Positions 36,947 through 48,152 of a stretch of 64,000 nt of DNA are shown piece by piece (position 1 is the first letter of the stretch; every line of letters begins with the position of its first letter). Both the position numbers and the translations under genes were made by a program. The stretch comes from Pseudovirgaria hyperparasitica (Eukaryota; Ascomycota; Dothideomycetes; Acrospermales; Acrospermaceae). The stretch covers positions 1,482,805-1,546,804 of the forward strand of contig NW_022985556.1 in the NCBI RefSeq assembly GCF_010093815.1, in the 5' to 3' direction. The notes below the pieces were generated by a model, which did not search any database, was not told where the DNA came from, and saw nothing but the letters and a program-made list of their open reading frames with translations.

Positions 36947-38169
36947 GCGAGGACCCAGTACTGGCCTCTGCACATATTCGCTTGTCACGTAGAAGACGTG
37001 CGACACAAACGCCACTGCAACACGGAGCGGGAGAGTGAGCTGGCCGGGCGGTATGGGTTGTGAGGAATGTGGGTGATGGTGAAGGTGTTGCTGCTGTTGT
37101 TGTCGCGGTTGTGGTCGTGGTCGTAGTCGTTCGTAGTCGAGATCGTCGTTCGGCAGGAGGTTGAAGATCGGAGCGTGGCCGGTGGGTGGGTGGATGGGTG
37201 GCTAGTGACAGCTGCTGGGCCGCTAGGTGAGTGTGTGAGAGTGAGTGTAGGTGTGGTTGAGTGACTGCGCCGGGGAGTAGCAGCAGCAGCAGCAGCAGAC
37301 GGAGCAGAAGCGCCCAAGCCGGCGGGGTCAGCAGCCCGTTGTTTTGGGTTGAAATCTGCACCGCCACAGAATGCCCCTGCGATTTATAGGATTATAGGTG
37401 GATATCGATGTACCCAAACCGCGGGCTCTAGGGCTACAGGCAGGTAGCATCCTGTCACAACAACACACAGCCAAATCCCGTCCACTCCACACCTTTTAAA
37501 ATCCCCTGCCTGCCTGCCCCCCCGAAGAAGAGGCTTGACACCGGGGGGACCTTGGTTGGCTTTTTAGCTAAAAGTTGGGGAGGATTCGCTGTGGCATCCC
37601 GTCGCATCGCACACGCACACGCATCCGCATCGAATTCCTTTCCTTCTTCCTTCTTCATTAGCCACGCGGACTGCAGCACCAGAATTACGCATGCCCATGC
37701 CCCAGCATGACTCCATCTACGTACTACTTTTACTGCATGTACTGGACGTGCGCGCCACATGCAACCGCTGCCGTGCCGTGTCCCACCCATCACATCACTC
37801 GCTTCTTCTTGCCTGTGGCTCCTTTCCACCTCTTCGCCACGTATTTTATTACTCGTAAAGAAAGAAAAAAAACACCTTCGCTTACTTACTATGCGTCTGT
37901 CTGTTGCACTACGCTACCTACTACTTACCTACCTAGTTACCTTATCTTCCAGTGGGCGACGTTTTCAGACCCAACGCCACACCTAACCTGCATACCGCCA
38001 CACCTGCCGCCCTCAGAAGACACGCACGTGCGCCCGTCGGAAGAAATTGCAGGACCTTCTTCCAAACTCGGCCTTCTCCTCCGCGCTGGAAATCGACTCC
38101 CGGCCCACACACCATCCGCCCTACTTCTCTGTGTGCTCTGTGCGCGCGTATATCTTGGGTGTGATATAT

Positions 38170-38212
38170 ACATTTACGTTTACATTTACATTTTACATTT
38201 TACATTTACGCG
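38170..38212 (+). repeat. ACATTT hexamer array
   Basis: Imperfect repeats of ACATTT/ACATTTT in the CP2 upstream region, followed within 200 nt by an AAAAT pentamer run (about 38397-38421). Confidence 0.65.
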
Positions 38213-39925
38213 CCCGGGCCTGCCTCGTCCACCCACCGATCGAGTAGAGTTTGTTTGAACGTTCGGATCCCACGTGCGTGCGTGCACGTGGAATGATAAT
38301 AACCTTGCCCTCCTCCTCGTACGTCATCCATAGAGTGAGGTGGTCTGACAGACGAAGAAGAACCTTTTGACAATCAATCTCTGCGTCGTATAAGATCAAA
38401 ATAAAATAAAATAAAATAAACAAAAGTCTCTTCAAGCGAGCGAGCGGCGGCGGGGGCCAGGGAGGAACAACGGCAGCCAATCCTCCTCGCTGTCTGACGT
38501 CCGGCCGGCCGCCATATCTGTTTTGTCTGGATCCGACATTGAAATCTCAGCCCTTTTTTATTGTTTGGAAATCCGCCCCTCTCCATTCGCTCGGCTAGCA
38601 ATCAAACGTAAAATGAACTCTTCATTTCGCTTCTAGAAAAAAAACCAACACAACTGAGATTCAAACACGCTGAGGCTGCTTGCTGCACACACACACACCA
38701 ACTGTATACTGTCTTGTGTATACACTAGACGTTTTACCTTTCCCCTCCAGAATTCAATAATAGTGTTTTCAATAATAGTGTATGTCTGTATGTATGTATG
38801 CATGTGTGTCTCTCTCCCCACGCAGAAGCCGTTTCCTTTCGGCATCGTCCGCCGCTCCATCCAGTACTACTAACTACTACGCCGATCAAACGGTCGAGAA
38901 ACGCCTGTCCATCCATCTAGAACAAAACAAACATACAATACAATACAATACAATAATACTATTTACTCATCCAGCACGGGGTCAAGAAGAGAGAGAGGGA
39001 GAGAGAGAGAACAAGCATATTTTATTGCAGGGGGTTGTTGGACGTTTTGGACTTTGTAACCGACCACCCCCAAACATCCCAATCACAACCGCCATCATCA
39101 TCCCTCACCATCACGGCGGGTCAGTTTAGCGCGGATATGTGTGTGTGAGTGTGGCGTACGTGTTCTGTGGCTAGTGCATGAGTAGGTGGCAAACTCCTGT
39201 GGCGCAATCTCCTTCTCTTCTACCTATCCATCCATTCAGGTCGCTCCGACTTAACATCCACAGGTCTAGGCCTGGGTAGCAGTGTAGATCTTTCATCGTT
39301 GTCTTTCTTTCTTCTCTCAGGGACGCGTACTCCTTGTCGGCTTCGAATGTTCGATGCAGCTATGACTCTAGAGCTCTATACTGTTGCACACCCTGTCCTT
39401 GGCCTGACTTGTCATGATACCCGCCGTCCTTGCGGTGGATGGTAACATACCGGTGGCAAATGTGGCGTCACAGTCAGGCAGCATCAGGTACGAGTCAAGA
39501 TCCACTTCTTCGCGCTCGTAATCATATTTCCCCATCGAGTCGCCTGCCTTAATGGAAGCTGTCATGGCAATTATTGACACACTACACGCCTGCTCACTAA
39601 ATTGGCCATCCTTGGTCCCCGAACACCACACAGTGAACCCTCGTTGTATAACGTGTCCCTGCTTATAATGCCTCTTTCGTTTCACCCCACGAATATTCCT
39701 TCGGCACTCACAAACCTTTCAGGAAACTCCCAGCTTTCATCCAATACTTCGCCCCCCATACGGACGCTTCGCTCCATCCAGACACAATCATTTCGAGTGC
39801 TCTGACTTTGCTTCTCCCCCATCATCCGCCCCAGCATCAACTTTCACTTCGTTGTTGTCGCTATATCGTCGTCGCAACTTTTCCACAACCCTGCCATGTT
39901 TTCGCGTGTCAGAACTTCACCGTCT

Positions 39926-41842
39926 TCAATCTTGCATGTGCTCTTCACTCTCATCGTCCATCAGTGATGCGGAATACAGTGTTTCATACCTACTAATGCT
40001 GCTTCGGTGCTTGTGCCGTGGCTGCTCGCTTCTTGGCGGCTGCTGATTCTCACCATGCTTGTCCTTGTGCTTGCCATTGGCCCCGCCACTACTGCTTCTA
40101 CCGGCCGCTCGAGCTGCAGCCAGCGCGGCGGCATTGCCTGTCAGATTAGCACGTTTCTCTGGAAGGCGAGTATAGCTCAAGTCACTGTGTCCGCTATTCG
40201 AGCTTCTTCTCGACTCGTTCGTAGATCCATGACGCATCGTCGTTACAGTGCTCTTGATTGAACTTTGGTATGATTCTTGTCTGCTGAAAGAGTTCATGGA
40301 ACTAGACGTCTGTGCAGGGGAAGATCCGGGGCTCGCTCTTCGGGAGCTGGTGTGGCTCGTACCGGCAGGACTGGGCATCTTGGACTTTTCCGATATAAGA
40401 AGAGGCCTCCCTGGGCTCAAAGAAGGAGCTTCAATCGTCTCTTCCTGCACAGGGCCTGGGTGTTCCGAGATGGTTGGAGTGCGCCGTGCATTTGGAACCA
40501 GCCATCCTGGTCCGCTCACGCGATGCGGGCGCGCATGCAAGCCATTATCATCATCCCCTGCGATAAACGAGAATGGCCGACTGCGTTGCGTCTGAAAACT
40601 GCTGGTGGACCGATTGTCATATCTGCCGCCTGATCCTCGAAATGTTTTGGCGACATCCGCGTTCCCATTCTCACTGCCCAATACCCCGTTTTCGAGAAAC
40701 TCAAGCATGGTGGAGATGATCTGATCTACTGGCAGATCTTTCCGTCGGGCTATAAGCGATGCAAGCTCACTGATGGCTAACTTTTCCGCCAACTGAGCCT
40801 GCTGCGGAGTCATGTCTAGATTACGTTCGGCAATCTCGTCCGGGAGCAAGTCACCGTCGGAACTGAATCCGTCATCATCGGCCTTGTTCACAGCCTTTTC
40901 GAGTAGATGTACCTGGTCCAGTTCCACGAGTGGATTAGTGGACTTATAAGTTGGTAGTGTTCCGACGATGAATGTAGGGTCGGCAGGAGCTCTGAATGTT
41001 GAGAATCGACGAGATAGTTCTACCTCACCTGCAACGGATGCGTGAGATCCCCGCACTGATGCTATACCTGTATTAGCGACGCTGCCTGGATCGCAAGTGC
41101 TCCTGTCTAGCAGCGCCAGTGTCGACAGCACCCCGTACTTACTTTGTCGACCCTTCCTGTCCTGACTACTGTCGCAGGAATCATCTTCTCCAAAGGGCAA
41201 TGTTTCAGCTTCAAGTGCCAAGTATCTGTGCTTCCGTGTTCGATCGATGACACTGTTTTGGCGAGCGTGCATGACCCCGGATATACCTCCAGCTTGAGGT
41301 CCATTGCAAATAATGAGCTCCAAACGCTTGATTTCTCTCTTGAATCCATCTTCTTCTTCTGCGTACTGGTTCTCGGCCACTTGTCTTAGCCGATTCGACT
41401 CCTTGAGCTGGGTTTGCAGTTCCGCGATCAGAGCTTTAAATTTATCATTCTCCACCTTCATGTTCCGGAATGATTCAAAAATCTTGAACAAGGAGCCGTT
41501 GTATTTGGGTGACAATGGCTTTGAGATTTCTGTGAAAAGTATGGACATGATATCCTCAATCAGGTCCATAGGGTCGATTCTTGCAAACTCATCTACAGGC
41601 GGCGAGAACGAAAAATTGAGATCCTCCGCGAATGAGTTATTAGGAGCGCTGTCATTCTTGCTCCCAAGCATGCTTGAGAGGCGGCTGCCAAATGTCGGTC
41701 GTACGCGTGGAGGGGCGGGGAGAGGCGAGAATGCAGGACTGAATGAAGAGCCGGAATCGCTGACTTTGTCGCCATCCTGAGGCTGGGTAGGATGCTTGTT
41801 GCGAGTTGGATTCTTTACCAGTCGTCGTAGCTGATCGGCCAT
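39926..41842 (-). CDS. Conserved-looking coiled-coil protein, family not recognised
   Basis: An open frame runs from the ATG at 41842 to 39926. I propose an intron at 41142-41068 inside it: GTAAGTAC donor, GCTAATACAG branch/acceptor, 75 nt, a multiple of three, so the frame stays open with or without splicing. Spliced, the protein is 613 aa. Order: basic N-terminus, Pro/Ser-rich part, an acidic-hydrophobic block (DPMDLIEDIMSILFTEISKPL), a coiled coil at about 125-180, a helical region at about 320-380 (LAEKLAISELASLIARRKDL) and a Ser/Arg-rich tail. No enzyme motif or membrane helix. I do not recognise the family; a cytoskeletal or septum scaffold is only a guess. Confidence 0.8.
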   Translation of the reverse strand: MADQLRRLVKNPTRNKHPTQPQDGDKVSDSGSSFSPAFSPLPAPPRVRPTFGSRLSSMLGSKNDSAPNNSFAEDLNFSFSPPVDEFARIDPMDLIEDIMSILFTEISKPLSPKYNGSLFKIFESFRNMKVENDKFKALIAELQTQLKESNRLRQVAENQYAEEEDGFKREIKRLELIICNGPQAGGISGVMHARQNSVIDRTRKHRYLALEAETLPFGEDDSCDSSQDRKGRQSKYGVLSTLALLDRSTCDPGSVANTGIASVRGSHASVAGEVELSRRFSTFRAPADPTFIVGTLPTYKSTNPLVELDQVHLLEKAVNKADDDGFSSDGDLLPDEIAERNLDMTPQQAQLAEKLAISELASLIARRKDLPVDQIISTMLEFLENGVLGSENGNADVAKTFRGSGGRYDNRSTSSFQTQRSRPFSFIAGDDDNGLHARPHRVSGPGWLVPNARRTPTISEHPGPVQEETIEAPSLSPGRPLLISEKSKMPSPAGTSHTSSRRASPGSSPAQTSSSMNSFSRQESYQSSIKSTVTTMRHGSTNESRRSSNSGHSDLSYTRLPEKRANLTGNAAALAAARAAGRSSSGGANGKHKDKHGENQQPPRSEQPRHKHRSSISRYETLYSASLMDDESEEHMQD

Positions 41843-42546
41843 AATGTCACGCTATCGTATCCACGAGGAGCGTAGGCATGCGTATCACGAATGGTAGAAG
41901 CTCTTTAGTGCAACTGCCAGATCGAGAGGGAGACGGAAAGGAAAGAGCAAGTCAGGCCACGGAGAAGAAATCGGCGAAATGAAAGCATGATAGAGCAAGA
42001 AAAGTCACCTCAAGGGCGGGGTTTGTTCACTTGATTGGGATGGTGAACTAGTAGTTCACTATAATACGGTTGCGCAGAGACAAGAGTATGGAAATGCATA
42101 ACATGTGGGATTATACTTACATACAGTGTTTTTACATGTTTCCTAACGTTTCATGCACGACTACCTGGTGGTTTGAACCAGGTGAGGTGTTTGGTAATAC
42201 GAAGGCGTTCGCTATTGGCATAATTACTCCTTCAGTCACCGAACATAGAGAATAACTCGGTGCTGTACACAGAATGCCGTCACTTTGAGGTCCTATTTAG
42301 CTGAGCACCTATCTCATCTACCAGCATCACGTCAGCTTGTCACCATCGAATCTGGAGTTGTCATTTCCAAGGGTCTCATTGAATAGACGCGGAATGGCAC
42401 TGGTCTAGAAGGCCTTCCAGTTGCTTGTGAATACTTGCAAACTTTCATAGTGAATCTTCACTGATAGTGGTTATGCCTAATGACGCCAATCATCGCTGCT
42501 CAACCCATATAATGTGCACTCCCCTCAATGTTTACCATGAGACCTC
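41843..42546. other. Intergenic, coiled-coil gene promoter / rpl29 3' side
   Basis: 704 nt upstream of the coiled-coil gene and downstream of rpl29. No ORF or RNA motif was recognised. Confidence 0.45.
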
Positions 42547-42914
42547 TTAAACCGCGTCGCGTTTGCCTTCCTTAGCCTCCTTCTGTTGAGCGAGCTTGTT
42601 AGTCTGTGTTCTTGTGTTGCTGCCAAGTGGAAGGACATACAAGAGCCTTCATGGTGCCATGAAGAGCATGTCTGTGGTTTCTTCGGAACTTGGGGTCAGT
42701 TCCCTTAAGCGAAGGATAGCGATGGGTAATTGGCTTCTTGATACTGCATAGATAATGTCAGTCGTATGACTGCCGGCGCGCTGTAATTCTTCAAGGGCGC
42801 TGCATACCCGTTACGGTGAGCCTTCTTGGACTGATTGTGTTGAGATGAGTTCTTTGATTCTATATTCGTTAGAACTGTGGTGAGAACTTTCGATTTGCTG
42901 CACATACTGGCCAT
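42547..42914 (-). CDS. rpl29: 60S ribosomal protein eL29
   Basis: Four exons (42914-42908, 42859-42808, 42743-42641, 42582-42547) encode 65 aa. The sequence is canonical eL29: MAKSKNSSQHNQSKKAHRNG, then IKKPITHRYPSLKGTDPKF, RRNHRHALHGTMKALKEAKE. eL29 is a small basic protein on the solvent face of the large subunit. The first coding exon is only 7 nt (ATGGCCA), and the Lys codon is completed after a 48-nt intron. The extreme exon structure makes this gene easy to miss; each junction is fixed by the conserved protein. Intron density in such a short gene is common in fungal ribosomal proteins. Confidence 0.96.
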
Positions 42915-43254
42915 GGCGACGGTTGTGGTTGTCGATTTGGCGAATGTAGATGTAGCTTTGAATTCGACGTTCGACGTTTCGCTTGCATCCACGCCCGCGA
43001 GCGAAATTGAAAGTGCGGGCGCCAAGACCCTTTAACCCTGTTGGGATATACTAGCTTGATGCCTCAAGATTCAGGTACACACAGTTCAAGTGGAGTTTAG
43101 GACATTTAAGACTGTCCTGGTCGCCTCTGAAAATCACAACAGTCTGTCTACTGGCCAAGTATTTTGTCATGCCATGCTTAAAATGTCTCTTCCATTGCTC
43201 GTGGCCTGACAACATATAGCTCCAAGCCTCTTATCGCTAGAGCACGCACTCACT
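42915..43254. other. rpl29 promoter / GGA 3' flank
   Basis: 340 nt holding the rpl29 promoter and the GGA terminator. Near 43031-43040 is CCCTTTAACCCT; no more can be said. Confidence 0.4.
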
Positions 43255-45535
43255 TCATGCTACACCCAAATTCGATATCTCGCCCGATTCATCCTTCCTT
43301 TGTACACCACCCACAAGGTAGCTCACTTTCCAGCGAATCTTGACTGCATTTCCTCTACCCTGTTCGACGCCATGCAAACGAATGGTTTGTGTTATTCCAT
43401 TACTTTGTGAAGGACTGAGCATTCGTGACGATTGCGGCTCGAGCTTTAGTGTATACCCCTGCATCCTTTTAGCTGATATTGTTTTATAAGTTCTTGCTAA
43501 CATACCTTTGTTACGGCAAGCTGGAACGTGAAGTCCGATACAGGCTGGGGTGTATTGTTTGATGCTCGTGAATTGATTAGAATCACATCATCAGATTGGC
43601 GAGACACGTGAAACGTAATATTCACACTGGTACTCGTCACAACAATCTCCGATGAAGTATCTGGGAGCGCGGATGAAAATGTCCACTCATCGTCTGTCCC
43701 TGCTGCGGGCGTTGGTTGCGTCTGTGTTAATGCAGCTCCGGTGTCGATGTCAAGCAGGGAGTTGCTGTTAGCTGTCTGAGGTATAGGAGTGGCCGATTGA
43801 TGGAACTGGAATGGAGACGACTGTCGTGTACTTGGTGATGTGAGTGCAGCGAAGGGATCAGACGCTTTGGAAACGTGCTGCGTTGTTGGTATCTGTTGAT
43901 TCTGCGTTGGAAAGAAAGGTTGTGAAGCTGTAAAGGTCTGAGACGCAGCGCCATTACTCATGAAACCGATTGGGGGGCCGTGGTTCGCCTGTGACTGAGA
44001 TGGCTGATATGTTTGCTGTTGGAATGATGAGGTTGGATTTGCTGCTCCATTATTGGTACTCATTCCCAAGGAGATCCCACCAGTTTGACCGTAAGTCCCT
44101 CCTCCGCCAATGGACAAGCCAAGCAGGTCGTCTTCAAGGGCGTTCCCTTTCGGGGGTGGAGCAGGCGGTGCCGCGGTAGAGTTATCTTCAGTCGGGGCTA
44201 TATCATCAGGACCACCGAAGTCAATCAAAGATAACTCATTGTCAGGACCCTTCTGGACCCCAGCTCCACTTGTCCCCAATGTACCCTTGGGGATTCTTGA
44301 AGCGGCTTCGATATCGCCCTTTTTGATCAGTCGGTATCTCTCTATTGTCCGATTAATACTGTCATTAATTTCCAGAAGCTTGGCAACAGCCTCTTGATCT
44401 TCTGATTCCTCCTCACACATCTTCTTAATCTTGGGATGAGCATTTTGTAGCGCACTTGCCAATTCCTGATTCCGTCAGTGTACAACATCGCTAGGTCTAT
44501 GCAATAGACTGACCTGGAAGACGTCTCCTTCTTTAATCTCGTCTCCTGGCTTGTAGCCTTGTAGCATCTCCTCTAGTAGCTTTGCCTTCTGTTGAATTTT
44601 CCCAACTTCCTCAGCTGCCTTCGCCCTGTAGTCTGTCTTATTTCGTGTGTCGAATCCAGCCATTACTTTCATAAGCTTATTAGCTTCCTGTAAATCGTGA
44701 GGCCCTCCTCTTCGAATAAGTTCCTGTAACTTCGCAGATTGAGCAGCTTTCTCTTCTTCTTCCATTTCCTCTGCAGACCGAAGATTCTGTTGCATCCGTC
44801 AGTTTTCTGGATTTACCAATCTCAAGGCACCAAACATACATCGCTGGGATTTAAGACCGCAGCATCTTCACGTCTTACGGCCGGAAATGCGTATCCCTTG
44901 TAGCTGAGAAGTCGGTGCATGTCCCGAATGAAGCCCAGGTCCTCTTTGTACCGCGAGGTCTGGCATATAGTCTGCCGCCATTCTTCTATCAACTCCAGTA
45001 TCTTTTGTTGACTACGAGTCGCATGCATCGGCGGCCGCTCAGGAAACCGCCTCACCAGTTCATTGAGAAACTCTTTGGTGCTAATTTGGAGATGGAATGG
45101 GTATCCGCAATTCTTTACGCAGATGTCAAGTAGCTAGGACAGATATTTAGTACCTGATATGCGATGCCTTACATCCTGGGAAGCTTACGTTGAGCGCCAG
45201 CATAGAGACATTAGGGTTTCGGTGGTTAATATAGTGCACAATGGCAACTGCAGCTTCCCGGGGCCTGCTCATGCAGTGAGTTATGTGTCCTTACAGCGGC
45301 CGAGGGTAGACTATACGCATTGCCTTTCTTCGCATTGATCGTGTCCGCAATTTCGAGGTTGAGCGCAAGGTTCGGTTCGAAGTTCTGAGGGTCGCAGGCA
45401 TTTACTATAGCCATATCAGTACCCTGTAACATTCCGATAGCATCAATAGATGACCACTCTAAACATACAGATATACCGCTGGAGAGGAGTAGTCGCAGGC
45501 TCACCGAAACCGCCGAAGCGGTCCCTGGCGGCCAT
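43255..45535 (-). CDS. GGA-family ARF-binding clathrin adaptor
   Basis: Seven exons (45535-45469, 45404-45317, 45264-45189, 45133-44840, 44786-44514, 44465-43506, 43458-43255) encode 653 aa. The domain order is VHS (about 18-150, with ACDPQNFEPNLALNLEIAD, NAPREAAVAIVHYINHRN and LLDICVKNCGYPFHLQI), GAT (about 170-320, coiled, YKPGDEIKEGD), a hinge with the clathrin-box-like LLDID and LIDFG segments, and a C-terminal GAE ear (about 515-653, ending in EISNLGVA). GGAs bind ARF1 on the trans-Golgi network and sort cargo into clathrin carriers to the endosome/vacuole. Six introns of 47-64 nt all keep the frame. The start ATG at 45535 gives a short leader before LQRYI. Confidence 0.95.
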
Positions 45536-45865
45536 TCGTGCTGATGCTGCCTCCACGGTGAAATCCCGGATGATATCAAGGCTCTGAAGCCAGATTTATC
45601 GTCGTCCTCGAGCTTGATTATGTTTCCACTGCGAATTGCGAGTGAAAGCTGGTTTGCCTGGGCCAGTGGGGTTGTGACGGCTTAGTCGCAGGTGTGGCTG
45701 AGGCGGGGCCGGGCATGCATCCTCCATACAATTCATCTAAATTATCACCAAACCTCATCGACGATATTTGCATTCGAAACAACGTATTTTCGTCTGTGAT
45801 CTATATATCTAGACATTTCGCACCTCTATCCCATCAACTATCCTAAATTGTCATATCAACGTACA
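45536..45865. other. Divergent promoter, GGA / tsr3
   Basis: 330 nt between divergent start codons; no specific site was recognised. Confidence 0.45.
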
Positions 45866-47142
45866 ATGGTCCGACATAAGAAGGACAACTTCAATCCCCG
45901 CAGTGGCCGCAGATACAATAACGCACCCCGTTCAAGGATTCCGCCCCGCGACAACGGAAATGATGACGAGGGGCAAAGCTCAAGACCACCCTACAAGGCG
46001 GCATGTTGGGATCTGGGCCATTGCGACCAGAAGCGCTGTTCAGGGAAGCGGCTAATGCGACTCGGACTGATGCGCGAGCTACATGTTGGTCAAAAGCACG
46101 CTGGCGTAGTGATATCGTGAGCTGGACTATGATACGCCGCTCGTCTAATACAACGCTAATCGCATAATCTAGACCCAAGGGCAAGACAGTTGTATCACGA
46201 GCAGACAAGGACCTTCTGGAGCAATACGGCGCTGCCGTTGTTGAGGCCTCATGGAACCGCATCGAGGAGGTTCCATTTGGTCGCATCGGTGGTAAATGCG
46301 AGCGTCTACTACCATATCTCATCGCTGCCAACCCTACAAACTATGGCCGCCCGTGGCGACTCAACTGTGTCGAAGCGCTAGCAGCGTGTTTCTATATATG
46401 TGGACACGCAGACTGGGCAGAACATGTCCTTTCGACCTTCTCATATGGAGAGGCGTTCTTGGACATCAATTCTCAACTACTTAAAAGATACGCAGCATGC
46501 GAGAATGAGGATGAAATTAAGAAGACCGAGGAGGTATGGCTCGAAAAGATCGAGAGGGAGTATTCAGAAAGCCGGGCTGACAAAGCTGCGAATGCTGGAG
46601 GAGATGAATGGAGTGGTGGAAATATGAATCGAAGGGCACCTTTGGAGTCAGATGATGATGTCGATGATGATGATGACGTCGACGGCGAGGAAGTTGGTAA
46701 CAAGAAGAGCAAGAACAACGATAACGACGCAGAGGAAAGTGATGGGGAGGAGGATGACCAAACAGATCCGTACGGGCTACCCCCTTCAGATTCGGAGGAC
46801 GAAGAAGAGATGGCCGAGCTCCGGCGTCGGGTCCTGGCGGCCAAGCCTTTTACAAACCCGGGCGCGGACAGCGGACACAGGCCGGAGCGCATATTACAAC
46901 CAATACATACTACTACCAAAAACTATGAGGCCGGGACCGGGAATGAGGACGAGGATGAGGATGAAGACGCAGGGTCCGGGGGAGACGATGACGACGAATT
47001 TGACAACATAATGAAGGCAACCCCAGTCACTGATCGAGCCGGCATCACCGCCAAGCAAAGGCTCAAAGCACAGAACCAATCGAAAACCGCAACATTCATG
47101 CGTACTATGGTCGATACACCTGGATTTAGAACTCGTACCTAA
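45866..47142 (+). CDS. tsr3: 18S rRNA aminocarboxypropyltransferase Tsr3
   Basis: Two exons (45866-46116, 46173-47142; 56-nt intron) encode 406 aa. Conserved blocks: WDLGHCDQKRCSGKRLMRLG, VVSRADKDLLEQYG, EASWNRIEEVPFG, ERLLPYLIAANPTNYGRPW, LNCVEALAACFYICG. Tsr3 uses S-adenosylmethionine to complete the hypermodified m1acp3-psi at the 18S decoding site late in 40S maturation. The catalytic domain ends near residue 215; the rest is a highly acidic, disordered tail with Asp/Glu runs, as is common in fungal Tsr3 proteins. It is divergent from the GGA gene. The ATG at 45866 follows ACA. Confidence 0.95.
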
Positions 47143-47279
47143 ATACATAGAACATAGATCTCAAGCTTGGTCTTTAAACCCATCCGAACCACACGTCCAC
47201 CAATCTCCTCAGCTCGTTCCTGTGATGATTCCTAGACCAGATGTCCACTGTCATCAGAGACAGACACAAGACAAATACT

Positions 47280-47901
47280 CTAAGCATTGGCTTGATCCTG
47301 GAAAGCAGAAACACCACGGTTGAGCGCATCAACGATGGCCTTAGTTTTCTGGTCGGCCAGGTTCTTCGCCGAATCAGGCACCTTGGATTTTATGGTCGCT
47401 CCCAGCTTGGTGGCAGCGGCTTTCTGGTCATTGAATGCCTTGTACACTTTGCCGCCATCCTTGTTCTTGACAAATGTTGCCTTCTTCGCGATCGCGTCGT
47501 CGACGGTCCCGTTGACAACCTTTATGTCCCGGTTAGCCGCAATTCTCCCATCTCCTATGTATGGTGAGTTGATATACCTTTGTCAAGCCATCGACCTGGT
47601 TCCCAATCTGGTAAGCTTCTGCCAGAGTGACACTGGTGCCGGCGGCAATCTTGCTATTGCCGTTGTTGATTGAAGCGAGGACGTTGTCGGATGCAGACTG
47701 GACCGCGGCGCTGTTGGCGGTTGTCTGGTAGTTCTTGACCTGAGTATCCAGGGCAGATGTCTTGCTCTGGATATCAGCGATTGCAGAAGATATGGTAGGA
47801 TAGTCCCGCTGCACAAGGGATGCCTCGCGCTTGACGGGAGTGCTGGGAAAGGCAAAAGCAGTGCCGACAAGGCCGAGGGAGAGCACAGTTGCGAACTTCA
47901 T
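47280..47901 (-). CDS. Secreted HsbA-like cell-wall protein
   Basis: Two exons (47901-47578, 47519-47280; 58-nt intron) encode 187 aa. A cleavable signal peptide is clear (MKFATVLSLGLVGTAFAFP) with a dibasic KR shortly after. The mature part is helical with Ala/Thr/Lys-rich heptads (IADIQSKTSALDTQVKNYQ; KAFNDQKAATKLGATIKSKV), as in the hydrophobic-surface-binding protein A family, which coats hydrophobic surfaces and helps recruit secreted hydrolases. No catalytic residues are expected. The 3' end is only 137 nt from the convergent tsr3 stop. Confidence 0.85.
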
Positions 47902-48130
47902 TTTGAGTTTCGTTTGTTGACTAGGAGCCCGCTTGAGTATTATGTCTGGAAAGTTATCTGGAAGGTATTTGCTGGATACTGTTCTTCTACGGAAAGGATC
48001 TCGAGCGTTTTATATCGCTTTTTCCAAAACCACATGCTGCTACTGATGGTGATATGGCCGAGCAGGCTAAGCCAATATTGTCATGATACAAAGTGAATGA
48101 GGCAATGCAAGCTGGGATGCTAGCGATATA

Positions 48131-48152
48131 TGCAGCCATAGCTATGGCTGCA
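48131..48152. promoter_or_regulatory. 22-bp perfect palindrome
   Basis: The half-site is TGCAGCCATAG, read identically on both strands, 230 nt upstream of the HsbA ATG. It could be a dimeric regulator site; chance is unlikely but no binding protein is known to me. Confidence 0.6.

Larger units (their letters stand above)
36050..39925. promoter_or_regulatory. 3.9 kb upstream region of the CP2 gene
   Basis: On the CP2 sense strand this region is strongly CT-rich and full of simple repeats, like the long leaders and promoters of fungal developmental regulators. It contains a 60-nt (GA)n run, a G-rich block, CAG runs near 36340 and 37280, TACCTACC clusters near 36320 and 37915, an ACATTT array, AAAAT and ATACA runs. 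It also takes in the 3' flank of the coiled-coil gene that ends at 39926. No coding gene was supported. Confidence 0.5.

Noticed and set aside
36816-37367. 183-codon minus-strand open frame rich in Leu/Ser with a Ser-Leu run
   Set aside because: The Ser-Leu run is the translation of the (GA)n microsatellite, there is no ATG at its start, and the rest is low complexity.
37890-37983. 31-codon plus-strand frame with a signal-like start near 37890
   Set aside because: Too short, located in a repeat-rich region and no downstream exon fits.
46473-46919. Ser-rich minus-strand open frame
   Set aside because: Antisense of the acidic tsr3 tail; no family motif.
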